DNA of 6,496 bases from CBDVAK01 sp965371945 (GTDB lineage Bacteria; Pseudomonadota; Gammaproteobacteria; Competibacterales; JAHEDQ01). Each line of letters opens with the position of its first letter. Positions within the stretch are counted from its first letter, which is position 1. The notes beneath the pieces are model-generated. The model searched no databases. It worked only from the letters and a program-made list of their open reading frames with translations, and was not told the origin of the DNA. Position numbers and translations under genes: made by a program. Below are positions 1 through 5,649 of the stretch, piece after piece. Location of the stretch: the NCBI GenBank assembly GCA_965371945.1, contig CBDVAK010000205.1:1-6496 (forward strand). Reading direction: 5' to 3'.

Positions 1-58
1 TGCGGTGCGATACTACGTGCTGCCGCTTGGAGCCTGATTCGAGCGGGTCTGATTGCTG

Positions 59-73
59 CACAGAGAATCTGTG
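59..73 (-). other. Small hairpin just downstream of the rquA stop
   Basis: CACAGA-GAA-TCTGTG is a perfect 6-base stem with a 3-base loop, beginning 5 bases after the rquA stop codon. A second possible stem, ATCAGA/TCTGAT, spans the rquA stop region just before it. No T-run follows, so termination by this structure alone is doubtful; it may protect the 3' end of the operon transcript. Confidence 0.3.
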
Positions 74-78
74 AGTAA

Positions 79-846
79 TCAGAGACTCAGAACTAGTTTC
101 TGATACAACCGCCCAAAATAGAATCTGGAGCGCATCTGCCCGGTCTTGATACCCGCCGGCATGAAGGCCGCCAGTTCCTTGCGCCAGAGGTCGAGCGCGT
201 AGGGTTCCAGCAGGGACAGGATGGGCGTCATGATGTAGCGCATCGGATTGCTGCGGTGCGGTCCGTGGTAGTCGACGAAAATCAACCTGCCTCCCGGGCG
301 CGTCACACGGATAGCCTCCGCAATCGTCATGCGACGGATGTGTTCCGGTTGCTCGTGGAGCAGGAAAAAAACGATCGTCTGGTCGAAGCTGGCGTCGGCA
401 AACTTCAGGGCGCTGGAGTCCTGGTGGTGAAACGAGACCCGGTTCTGATGACGCAGCTTGTTGGCGGCATTGCCGAGCTGGATGGGCGCAACATCCACCA
501 GGTCGAGACTCGATCGGGTCTGCGCAAGATGAGAGGCAAGTCTGTTCGAGAAATCTCCGTAGACACAGGCTACCTGCAGCACACGGCTGTGCGGCTGGAG
601 GTCCATTTCTTCCAGCACCGCGCAGGTGAGCCTGTTCATGTTGCCCCACAGGATCAGGTTGACGATCCACTCATGCTCGAAGAACCACACAGACTTCGGA
701 TTCAGATAAGCCCACCAGTAGGTGTCCCGCAGGTAGTCAGGAATGGACGGAGCGGATCTGCAGACGATGGGTTCTGCTTCCAGGACGGCGTCCTCTTCCG
801 CCCCGGCGGGAAAGCCGTCCGCTAACAAGCTTGAGTCTTCATTCAT
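79..846 (-). CDS. rquA: RquA, rhodoquinone biosynthesis enzyme (SAM-dependent, methyltransferase-like fold)
   Basis: RquA converts ubiquinone to rhodoquinone by replacing a ring methoxy group with an amino group; published work on the family reports SAM as the amino donor. The 255-residue protein has a class I methyltransferase layout. The usual glycine-rich motif I ([DE]xGxGxG) is replaced by QVACVYGD at residues 91-98, which I recognise as an RquA hallmark. An aromatic block YLRDTYWWAYLNPKSVWFFE (38-57), then NLILWGN (63-69), precedes it. Later blocks are LDLVDVAP (114-121), HQDSSALKF (141-149) and RPGGRLIFVDYHGP (183-196). No signal peptide is seen; it is probably membrane-associated because quinone is the substrate. 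The ATG at 846 was chosen because an upstream in-frame ATG at 954 would overlap frdD by 71 bases. No Shine-Dalgarno sequence precedes 846, so the start is the least certain part. Residues 1-35 are acidic and look non-conserved. The gene follows frdD by 37 bases and is probably the last gene of the operon. An ordinary quinone methyltransferase (UbiE/UbiG type) is unlikely given motif I. Confidence 0.88.
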   Translation of the reverse strand: MNEDSSLLADGFPAGAEEDAVLEAEPIVCRSAPSIPDYLRDTYWWAYLNPKSVWFFEHEWIVNLILWGNMNRLTCAVLEEMDLQPHSRVLQVACVYGDFSNRLASHLAQTRSSLDLVDVAPIQLGNAANKLRHQNRVSFHHQDSSALKFADASFDQTIVFFLLHEQPEHIRRMTIAEAIRVTRPGGRLIFVDYHGPHRSNPMRYIMTPILSLLEPYALDLWRKELAAFMPAGIKTGQMRSRFYFGRLYQKLVLSL

Positions 847-883
847 AGGTGGTTGTCTGTTTGCCGGCCTGACCTGATCCCGA

Positions 884-1225
884 CTATAGGCGGAACAAAT
901 AGTAGGCTGCCAGCAAAGTACCGACTGTGGCGATGAGGTAAACCGCGTTGGCAACCAGTCGGTCCTGCCTCACCCCGAAGTCGTGAAACACAACCCGCAG
1001 GCGATGCGCGGCGTGCCAGAGCGACAGAAAGAGCACGGTGAACAGGATTGCTTTGCCAAGCCAGCTCGCTGCGAACGCATGCATGTTCTCATACTGGAGA
1101 CCCTCCGGCGTGTTGCCGATCGCCACCAGCAGGAACAAGGCAATCAAGGCGGGGAAAATGAAAGCGGTCAGGGTTCCTCCGGCCGCGAACAGACCCCACA
1201 CCAGGGCTTTGTTTGCTACTGCCAT
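884..1225 (-). CDS. frdD: Fumarate reductase membrane anchor subunit D
   Basis: This is the second membrane anchor of quinol:fumarate reductase; with FrdC it holds FrdAB on the cytoplasmic face of the inner membrane and forms the quinone site. The protein has 113 residues (E. coli FrdD: 119), with a shorter N-terminus and three hydrophobic segments at about 12-36, 56-79 and 91-112. Family motifs seen are VWGLFAAGG (9-17), AFAASWLGK (50-58) and LWHAAHRLRVVFHDFG (69-84). Trp10 and Arg75 align with E. coli FrdD Trp14 and Arg81, which contact the quinone. Ala53 stands where E. coli has Gln59, a residue reported to affect quinone use; the neighbouring Phe and Ser (51, 54) are kept. There are no haem ligands as in di-haem anchors, so this is a type D complex. 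The ATG lies 2 bases after the frdC stop, with AGGAGT at 1235-1240 as a well-spaced ribosome binding site. Confidence 0.93.
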   Translation of the reverse strand: MAVANKALVWGLFAAGGTLTAFIFPALIALFLLVAIGNTPEGLQYENMHAFAASWLGKAILFTVLFLSLWHAAHRLRVVFHDFGVRQDRLVANAVYLIATVGTLLAAYYLFRL

Positions 1226-1227
1226 GG

Positions 1228-1623
1228 TCAGATTACTCCTGCCAGTCCGAGAATGATGGCACTGACCACCGCCCAGGCGAGGTAGTGGCCGATCACGATG
1301 ACGCGGCCGGGGAGCTTCTTCTCACCCAGATAAACCGGCATGGCCTTGGGCGCCAGTTCGAACCAGGCGAAAGTCTGGTACACCAGGAAATATATCAGGG
1401 CCAGACCATGGACCACGATCATCACCGGATTTTGCTGCGATTCAAGAAACTCCTGCCATTGCTGCGGCGATGATGCCAGCGCGGCGAGTCCGAATATGGT
1501 GAGGAACGCATAGAAACCCACCAGCAGGCAGGTCAGTTCGCGCAGCATATAGACCTTGTAGCGGCTGTTGCGAAGGTACCAGCTTGTTTTGGACATGGGT
1601 CGGACATAGGGGCGGCGGCTCAT
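1228..1623 (-). CDS. frdC: Fumarate reductase membrane anchor subunit C
   Basis: FrdC is the first membrane anchor of quinol:fumarate reductase and carries most quinol-site residues. The 131-residue protein equals E. coli FrdC in length. It has the family's N-terminal RPYVRPM (4-10), YMLREL (25-30), FGLAAL (44-49), QNPVMIVV (64-71) and WFELAPKA (87-94), with three hydrophobic segments at about 30-50, 66-86 and 107-130. Arg28, Glu29 and Trp87 match E. coli residues Arg28, Glu29 and Trp86 (numbered there without the initiator Met). Two other positions studied in E. coli differ: Ala32 is Cys32 here and His82 is Gln83. The start at 1623 forms an ATGA overlap with the frdB stop and has GGGAG at 1631-1635 seven bases upstream. 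A longer in-frame reading to 1755 lies inside frdB and lacks homology there, so I rejected it. Confidence 0.94.
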   Translation of the reverse strand: MSRRPYVRPMSKTSWYLRNSRYKVYMLRELTCLLVGFYAFLTIFGLAALASSPQQWQEFLESQQNPVMIVVHGLALIYFLVYQTFAWFELAPKAMPVYLGEKKLPGRVIVIGHYLAWAVVSAIILGLAGVI

Positions 1624-2366
1624 GACTTCGCTCCCGTCAATCCCAGCTTCTGTTTCCACCATTCCATCATGCCATCGATCTTCATCTGCTGAATGGCCGC
1701 GGCCGGGTCGACGTCCTTGGGGCAGGCATCCGAGCAGGCGCCGACGAAAGAACACTCCCAGACGCCCTCATGATCCGCCAGGATATTCAGTCGTCGGGAC
1801 TTGCCCTGGTCCCGGGAATCGAGGTTGTAACGGTGGCCCAGAGCCAGCGCGGCCGGGCCGATAAAGCTGCTGTCGAGACCATACTGGGGGCAGGCGGCAT
1901 AGCAGCACATGCAGTTGATGCACATGGTGTATTGCTTGAACTTCGCCAGGGCACCCCGGGACTGTTGATACTCGCGGTCGTCTGGGGGCGGGGCGTCCTC
2001 ACGAATGATGTAGGGTTGCACCTCCTGCAACTTCTGCATCACGTCATCCAGCACCACCACCAGGTCGCGTTCGATCGGAAAGTTCTCCAGTGCTTCAACA
2101 CGCACCTGGTCTGGCAGGTCACGGATGAAGGTCTTGCAGGTCAGGCTGGGTTCCCCGTTGACCATCATGCCGCAACTGCCACAGACCATCATGTGGCACG
2201 ACCAGCGGTAGCTCAACGTGGTATCGATGTTTTCCTTGACGTAGTTGAGTGCGTCGAGGATGGCCCAATCCTCCTGGCAGGGTACGCTGTAGCTCTGGAA
2301 CCAGGGCTCTTCATCCTTTTCCGGGTCGTAGCGCATGACCTCCAGTTCAATGGTGCGGGCGTTCAT
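1620..2366 (-). CDS. frdB: Fumarate reductase iron-sulfur subunit B
   Basis: FrdB passes electrons from the quinol site in FrdCD to the flavin in FrdA through three iron-sulfur clusters. The protein has 248 residues (E. coli: 244). An N-terminal plant-ferredoxin domain (about 1-105) binds a 2Fe-2S cluster through Cys57, Cys62, Cys65 and Cys77. A C-terminal bacterial-ferredoxin domain (about 140-235) has Cys149, Cys152, Cys155 and Cys215 for the 4Fe-4S cluster and Cys159, Cys205 and Cys211 for the 3Fe-4S cluster. Those assignments come from alignment to E. coli FrdB, offset by one residue. LSYRWSCHM, ALENFPIERDLVV and HRYNLDSRD are strongly conserved family blocks. Odd point: Cys154 is an extra cysteine inside the CxxCxxC motif (CINCMCC), where E. 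coli has Leu. The ATG overlaps the frdA stop as ATGA, and AGGGGGT at 2375-2381 is a good ribosome binding site 8 bases upstream. Fumarate reductase, rather than succinate dehydrogenase, is indicated by the closeness to E. coli FrdB and by its neighbours. Confidence 0.96.
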   Translation of the reverse strand: MNARTIELEVMRYDPEKDEEPWFQSYSVPCQEDWAILDALNYVKENIDTTLSYRWSCHMMVCGSCGMMVNGEPSLTCKTFIRDLPDQVRVEALENFPIERDLVVVLDDVMQKLQEVQPYIIREDAPPPDDREYQQSRGALAKFKQYTMCINCMCCYAACPQYGLDSSFIGPAALALGHRYNLDSRDQGKSRRLNILADHEGVWECSFVGACSDACPKDVDPAAAIQQMKIDGMMEWWKQKLGLTGAKS

Positions 2367-4126
2367 TCCTGCTTACCCCCTGAATAGTCACGCACGCCGG
2401 GCTGTGAACGTGTAATGTTGACATCCAGCCAGCCGACTCTGGGGCGTTCACCGGGTTGTCGCCAGGTCTGCGAATGTTTCAGGTAGTTGTCGTCGTCACG
2501 GTCGACATGGTCCAGCCGCTGGTGTGCGCCCCGTGACTCCTTGCGGGCATGGGCTGCTTCGGCCACGCACTCGGCCACGTCCAGCATGTTCTGCAGTTCG
2601 AGCATTTGTTGCAGGTCGGTGTTGAACACATTGCTCTTGTCGTGGACTTCGATTGCCGCCGACCGGGTCTGCAGTTCCGCGATCGTGTTGCAGCTTGCCT
2701 TGGTACCTTCCTCGTCGCGGTAGATACCGGCACCCTGTTCCAGTGTATTCATCATTTCGCGGCGGACACCGGCAAGAGATTCCTCACCGCCGTTGCGTTG
2801 CAGCAAGCCACGCACCCGGGTCACCATGGCTTCGGCTTGTGCCGACAAGGCGGATTCGTCCGCAGCTGTCCGGTCCGCGTTGACAAAGCGGGCGGCATTG
2901 GCTGCCGCCCGTTTGCCAAAAACCAGCAGCTCGGTCAGTGAGTTCGAGCCCAGCCGGTTGGCCCCGTTGAGGCTGCCGCAAGCGGTCTCACCGACCGCGA
3001 ACAGACCGGCCATGCTGGTTTCGCCATCGATGTTGGTGTCGACACCACCCATCATGTAGTGCACCACGGGGCGTACCGGGACCGGGTCCGTGACCGGGTC
3101 CACGCCGACATAGGATCGGGCCAGTTCGCGTACCAGTGGCAGGCGCTCGTTGATGGTCTGTTCACCCAGGTGGCGCATGTCCAGCAGCACACACTCGCCC
3201 CATGTTGTCTCCACCGTGTTGCCTTTCTTTTGCTCGTGCCAGAACGCCTGGCTGAGGCGGTCGCGTGGGCCGAGTTCCATGGTCTTGAATACCGGCTCGC
3301 CCAGCGGCGTCTCCGGACCCATGCCGTAGTCCTGCAGGTAGCGGTGGCCGTTCTTGTTGACCAGCACGCCGCCTTCACCGCGGCAGCCTTCGGTGAGCAG
3401 GATGCCGGTACCGGGGAGACCGGTGGGGTGGTACTGGACGAACTCCATGTCCTTCAGCGGCACCCCGGCGCGGTAGGCCATGGCCATGCCGTCACCGGTC
3501 TTGATTGCACCGTTGGTGGTGAAGGGGAAGATCCTGCCGGCACCGCCGGTGGCCAGAATCACCGCCTTGGCGCTGAAATGAAAAAAGCGACCGCTGCGCA
3601 TTTCCATGGCTACCACGCCACGGCAGCCACCGTCTTCATGCAGTAGGTCGAGGGCAAAATACTCGTCATAGCGCTTGATGGACGGGAATTGCAGCGAGGT
3701 CTGGAACAGGGTGTGGAGGATATGGAATCCACTCTTGTCGGCAGCGTACCAGGTACGCTCTTTCTTCATGCCACCGAACGGTCGCACCGCCACCGAGCCA
3801 TCCTGGTCCCGACTCCAGGGGCAGCCCCAGTGCTCCAGTTGTACCAGTTCACGCGGGGCCTGTTCGACGAAATACTCGACCACATCCTGATCACATAACC
3901 AGTCGCCGCCACTGACGGTGTCATCGAAATGCATTTCGAGCGAATCATCATCGCGCTTGACCCCGGCGGCGCCACCTTCGGCCGCGCAGGTATGGCTACG
4001 CATCGGATAGACCTTGGAGACCAGCGCGACTTCGAGGTCCGGGTTTTCAACCGCAAGAGCAATCGCGGCGCGCAGACCGGCGCCCCCGGCGCCGACGATT
4101 ACGATGTCTGTACGAATGCATTCCAT
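2363..4126 (-). CDS. frdA: Fumarate reductase flavoprotein subunit A
   Basis: FrdA is the catalytic subunit that reduces fumarate to succinate on covalently bound FAD on the cytoplasmic side. The protein has 587 residues; E. coli FrdA has 602, the difference being mostly a shorter C-terminal tail. It begins with an FAD-binding Rossmann motif VGAGGAG (11-17). His45 in RSHT is the expected FAD attachment site. The capping and active-site regions show His233 (YHPTG), Glu246 and Arg249 (TEGCRGEGG), Arg288 (GPRDR), His356 and Arg391 (NRLGSNS). These match E. coli catalytic and substrate-binding residues shifted by one for the initiator Met. Glu50 in CAAEGG is the residue typical of fumarate reductases; succinate dehydrogenases usually have Gln there. 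The C-terminal helical domain contains the conserved ARKESRGAHQR (527-537). The ATG at 4126 has only a weak AGG-type ribosome binding site. It is the first gene of the frd-rqu operon, about 50 bases below a predicted FNR-type promoter. Confidence 0.97.
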   Translation of the reverse strand: MECIRTDIVIVGAGGAGLRAAIALAVENPDLEVALVSKVYPMRSHTCAAEGGAAGVKRDDDSLEMHFDDTVSGGDWLCDQDVVEYFVEQAPRELVQLEHWGCPWSRDQDGSVAVRPFGGMKKERTWYAADKSGFHILHTLFQTSLQFPSIKRYDEYFALDLLHEDGGCRGVVAMEMRSGRFFHFSAKAVILATGGAGRIFPFTTNGAIKTGDGMAMAYRAGVPLKDMEFVQYHPTGLPGTGILLTEGCRGEGGVLVNKNGHRYLQDYGMGPETPLGEPVFKTMELGPRDRLSQAFWHEQKKGNTVETTWGECVLLDMRHLGEQTINERLPLVRELARSYVGVDPVTDPVPVRPVVHYMMGGVDTNIDGETSMAGLFAVGETACGSLNGANRLGSNSLTELLVFGKRAAANAARFVNADRTAADESALSAQAEAMVTRVRGLLQRNGGEESLAGVRREMMNTLEQGAGIYRDEEGTKASCNTIAELQTRSAAIEVHDKSNVFNTDLQQMLELQNMLDVAECVAEAAHARKESRGAHQRLDHVDRDDDNYLKHSQTWRQPGERPRVGWLDVNITRSQPGVRDYSGGKQE

Positions 4127-4182
4127 GTGCTACAGCCTGTTTGAGTTGGCCGGTTCAGGTGGCCGAAGACCGAGTTGCCGCG

Positions 4183-4188
4183 AAGATA
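4183..4188 (-). promoter_or_regulatory. Predicted -10 element of the frdA promoter
   Basis: Read on the minus strand this is TATCTT, 4 of 6 matches to TATAAT. If the FNR-like box at 4211-4224 is centred at -41.5, transcription would start near 4176 and this hexamer would fall exactly at -12 to -7. That spacing is the class II FNR-activated arrangement. The leader before frdA would be about 50 bases. There is no good -35 hexamer at the matching place, as expected for an activator-dependent promoter. The start site is predicted, not observed. Confidence 0.5.
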
Positions 4189-4210
4189 CGCTCGAAATCG
4201 GGGTGTATGA

Positions 4211-4224
4211 ATGATGCAGGTCAA
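4211..4224 (-). promoter_or_regulatory. FNR/ANR-like binding site upstream of frdA
   Basis: The minus strand reads TTGACCTGCATCAT, that is TTGAC-N4-ATCAT. This matches the FNR consensus TTGAT-N4-ATCAA at 8 of 10 defined positions. It lies 85 bases upstream of the frdA start codon, in the only sizeable gap between the two gene clusters, and its spacing to a -10-like hexamer is that of an FNR-activated promoter. Anaerobic activation of frdABCD by FNR is established in E. coli. TTGACC could alternatively be a sigma-70 -35 element, but no good -10 lies 16-18 bases below it. Confidence 0.55.
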
Positions 4225-4241
4225 GCAAATCGGGATGCAGG
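4213..4241 (-). repeat. Pair of 8-base direct repeats (CCTGCATC) in the frdA upstream region
   Basis: Minus-strand CCTGCATC occurs at 4241-4234 and again at 4220-4213. The copies are 21 bases apart, about two helical turns, and the second overlaps the FNR-like box. Just around them, GGTCA (4248-4244) and TGACC (4223-4219) form an inverted pair. This could be a second regulator site near the promoter or chance; no known operator is recognised. Confidence 0.3.
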
Positions 4242-4263
4242 CATGACCACCCACAGTGAGCCG

Positions 4264-4992
4264 TTAATGATGAAGGATCTTGGAGAGAAAAACCTGTGCT
4301 CGTTCACCGCGTTCGGTGTCGAAGAATTCATCTTTCGTGCAGTCTTCCTCGATACGTCCCTCATCCATGAAGATAACCCGGTCGGCGACCCGGCGGGCGA
4401 AGCCCATCTCGTGGGTCACGACCATCATGGTCATACCATCAGATGCCAGTTCAACCATAACGTCGAGAACCTCATTGATCATCTCCGGATCGAGGGCGGA
4501 TGTCGGCTCATCGAAGAGCATGGCGATAGGGTCCATGGCAAGCGCCCTGCCGATAGCAACACGTTGCTGCTGTCCTCCTGAGAGTTGCGCTGGGTATTTC
4601 GCCGCCTGGTCAGCCAGACCGACCCGATTGAGCAGCTGTACGGTTTTCTGCTCTGCTTCCTCATCACTACGGTTCAGGACCTTGATCTGGGCGAGCTTGA
4701 TGTTCTGCGACACCGTAATGTGAGGAAACAGCTCGAAGTTCTGAAAAACCATGCCGATATGTGATCTAAGTTTGGGAAGATTGGTTTCCTTGTCACCGAC
4801 CGAGACGTCATCTACCCTGATCTCACCCTTCTGGAATGGTTCCAGGCCGTTGATACACTTGATCAGCGTCGACTTGCCGGATCCCGAGGGGCCGCAAATA
4901 ACGACGACCTCACCCTTGGCGACCGCGGTTGTGCACTTATCCAGGACCCGAAATTCATCGTACCATTTACTGACATCCCTGAGTTTGATCAC
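4264..4992 (-). CDS. gltL: Glutamate/aspartate-type ABC importer, ATP-binding protein
   Basis: This is the ATPase that powers the GltJ/GltK permease pair at the cytoplasmic face. The protein has 242 residues, about the E. coli GltL length, and most of its length reads like GltL. It shows all ABC ATPase motifs: Walker A GPSGSGKST (34-42), Q-loop Gln84, signature LSGGQ (137-141), Walker B AMLFDE (157-162), D-loop SALD (165-168) and switch His194. The block EMINEVLDVMVELA (170-183) is typical of polar amino acid importers. The start is GTG at 4992, giving MIKLRDVSKWY like other family members, and it overlaps the gltK stop as GTGA. AGGGAA lies about 9 bases upstream. Glutamate/aspartate is the best guess; the ATPase alone cannot exclude glutamine or another polar amino acid. 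Confidence 0.9.
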   Translation of the reverse strand: MIKLRDVSKWYDEFRVLDKCTTAVAKGEVVVICGPSGSGKSTLIKCINGLEPFQKGEIRVDDVSVGDKETNLPKLRSHIGMVFQNFELFPHITVSQNIKLAQIKVLNRSDEEAEQKTVQLLNRVGLADQAAKYPAQLSGGQQQRVAIGRALAMDPIAMLFDEPTSALDPEMINEVLDVMVELASDGMTMMVVTHEMGFARRVADRVIFMDEGRIEEDCTKDEFFDTERGERAQVFLSKILHH

Positions 4993-5648
4993 GTCGCGTA
5001 TTTCCCTTGCAGGCGTCTGATAAGGATTGATCCTGACAGGCAGATTACGAAATATACCAACGCCGCGGTCGTAAACATCTCCAGAATCCGGTTCTCACGA
5101 TTTGCAATGAGATCGGCACTCACCAGGAAATCTTTCACCCCCACTACATAAACAAGCGAGGTGTCCTGGAACAGTATGATGGCTTGTGTCAGGAGAATCG
5201 GAACCATGTTTCTAAATGCCTGTGGCAGGACCACATAGCGCATGTTCTGCGCGTAGGTAAGGCCAAGCGCCTGACCGGCGGAAACCTGACCCCTGCGCAC
5301 GCTTTGAATACCGGCCCTCATGATTTCACAGTAATAGGCGGCCTCGAACAGTACAAAGGCGACCAGGACGGATTGAAACCCGCCGACTGGCCGTCCGAGA
5401 ATATGGGGCACCAGAAAGTAGAACCAGAAGATCACCAGAATCAGCGGCATGGAGCGGAAAAAATTTACATAGGTAGCGGCGATCATTGACAGTGGTTTGA
5501 ATGGTGCGAGCCTGGCAAGTGCGAGCAGGGTGCCCAGCAGCAAACCGCCCGAGATTGCGATGACGGTCAGGAGCAGGGTGGTCTGCATTCCCTCGAGCAG
5601 GAAGTGCAGATTATCGAATATGACCTTTGTGTCGAACGAGGCAAACAT
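4989..5648 (-). CDS. gltK: Glutamate/aspartate-type ABC importer, permease GltK
   Basis: This is one of the two inner-membrane channel subunits of a polar amino acid ABC importer. It has 219 residues, near the E. coli GltK length, and about five hydrophobic segments (for example 22-47, 55-81, 147-170, 190-212). The cytoplasmic EAA loop that docks to the ATPase runs from about 102 to 142, with FEAAYYCEIMRAGIQS and ALGL. Family blocks YVNFFRSMPLILV and LFQDTSLVYV (159-168) match GltK closely. It starts 1 base after the gltJ stop (TAAGATG). A GGGGG run about 9 bases upstream, inside the end of gltJ, can serve as ribosome binding site. It is presumably translated together with gltJ and gltL. Confidence 0.9.
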   Translation of the reverse strand: MFASFDTKVIFDNLHFLLEGMQTTLLLTVIAISGGLLLGTLLALARLAPFKPLSMIAATYVNFFRSMPLILVIFWFYFLVPHILGRPVGGFQSVLVAFVLFEAAYYCEIMRAGIQSVRRGQVSAGQALGLTYAQNMRYVVLPQAFRNMVPILLTQAIILFQDTSLVYVVGVKDFLVSADLIANRENRILEMFTTAALVYFVICLSGSILIRRLQGKYAT

Positions 5649-5649
5649 C

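Noticed and set aside
20..60. Possible tRNA T-arm-like stretch (GATTCGAGC ... CA)
   Set aside because: The flanking bases do not form a T stem and no other tRNA arm can be drawn.
256..825. Plus-strand reading frame of about 189 codons opposite rquA
   Set aside because: It is fully antisense to rquA, whose conserved motifs are unmistakable, and shows no domain of its own.
847..954. N-terminal extension of rquA to an ATG at 954
   Set aside because: It would overlap frdD by 71 bases, and the added residues lack any RquA similarity.
1624..1755. N-terminal extension of frdC to an ATG at 1755
   Set aside because: It lies inside frdB. The start at 1623 matches E. coli FrdC in length and has a good ribosome binding site with an ATGA overlap.
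1770..2387. Long plus-strand reading frame of about 205 codons opposite frdB
   Set aside because: It lies wholly antisense to the clearly homologous frdB and the end of frdA. It has no recognisable domain and is a G+C-driven shadow.
3077..3104. Imperfect tandem repeat GACCGGGTCC within frdA
   Set aside because: It encodes the conserved family segment DPVTDPVPV, equivalent to DPVKEPIPV in E. coli FrdA, so it reflects protein sequence rather than a repeat element.
3059..3646. Plus-strand reading frame of about 195 codons opposite frdA
   Set aside because: It is antisense to highly conserved frdA sequence, and its His/Ala/Val-rich translation is typical of a shadow frame.
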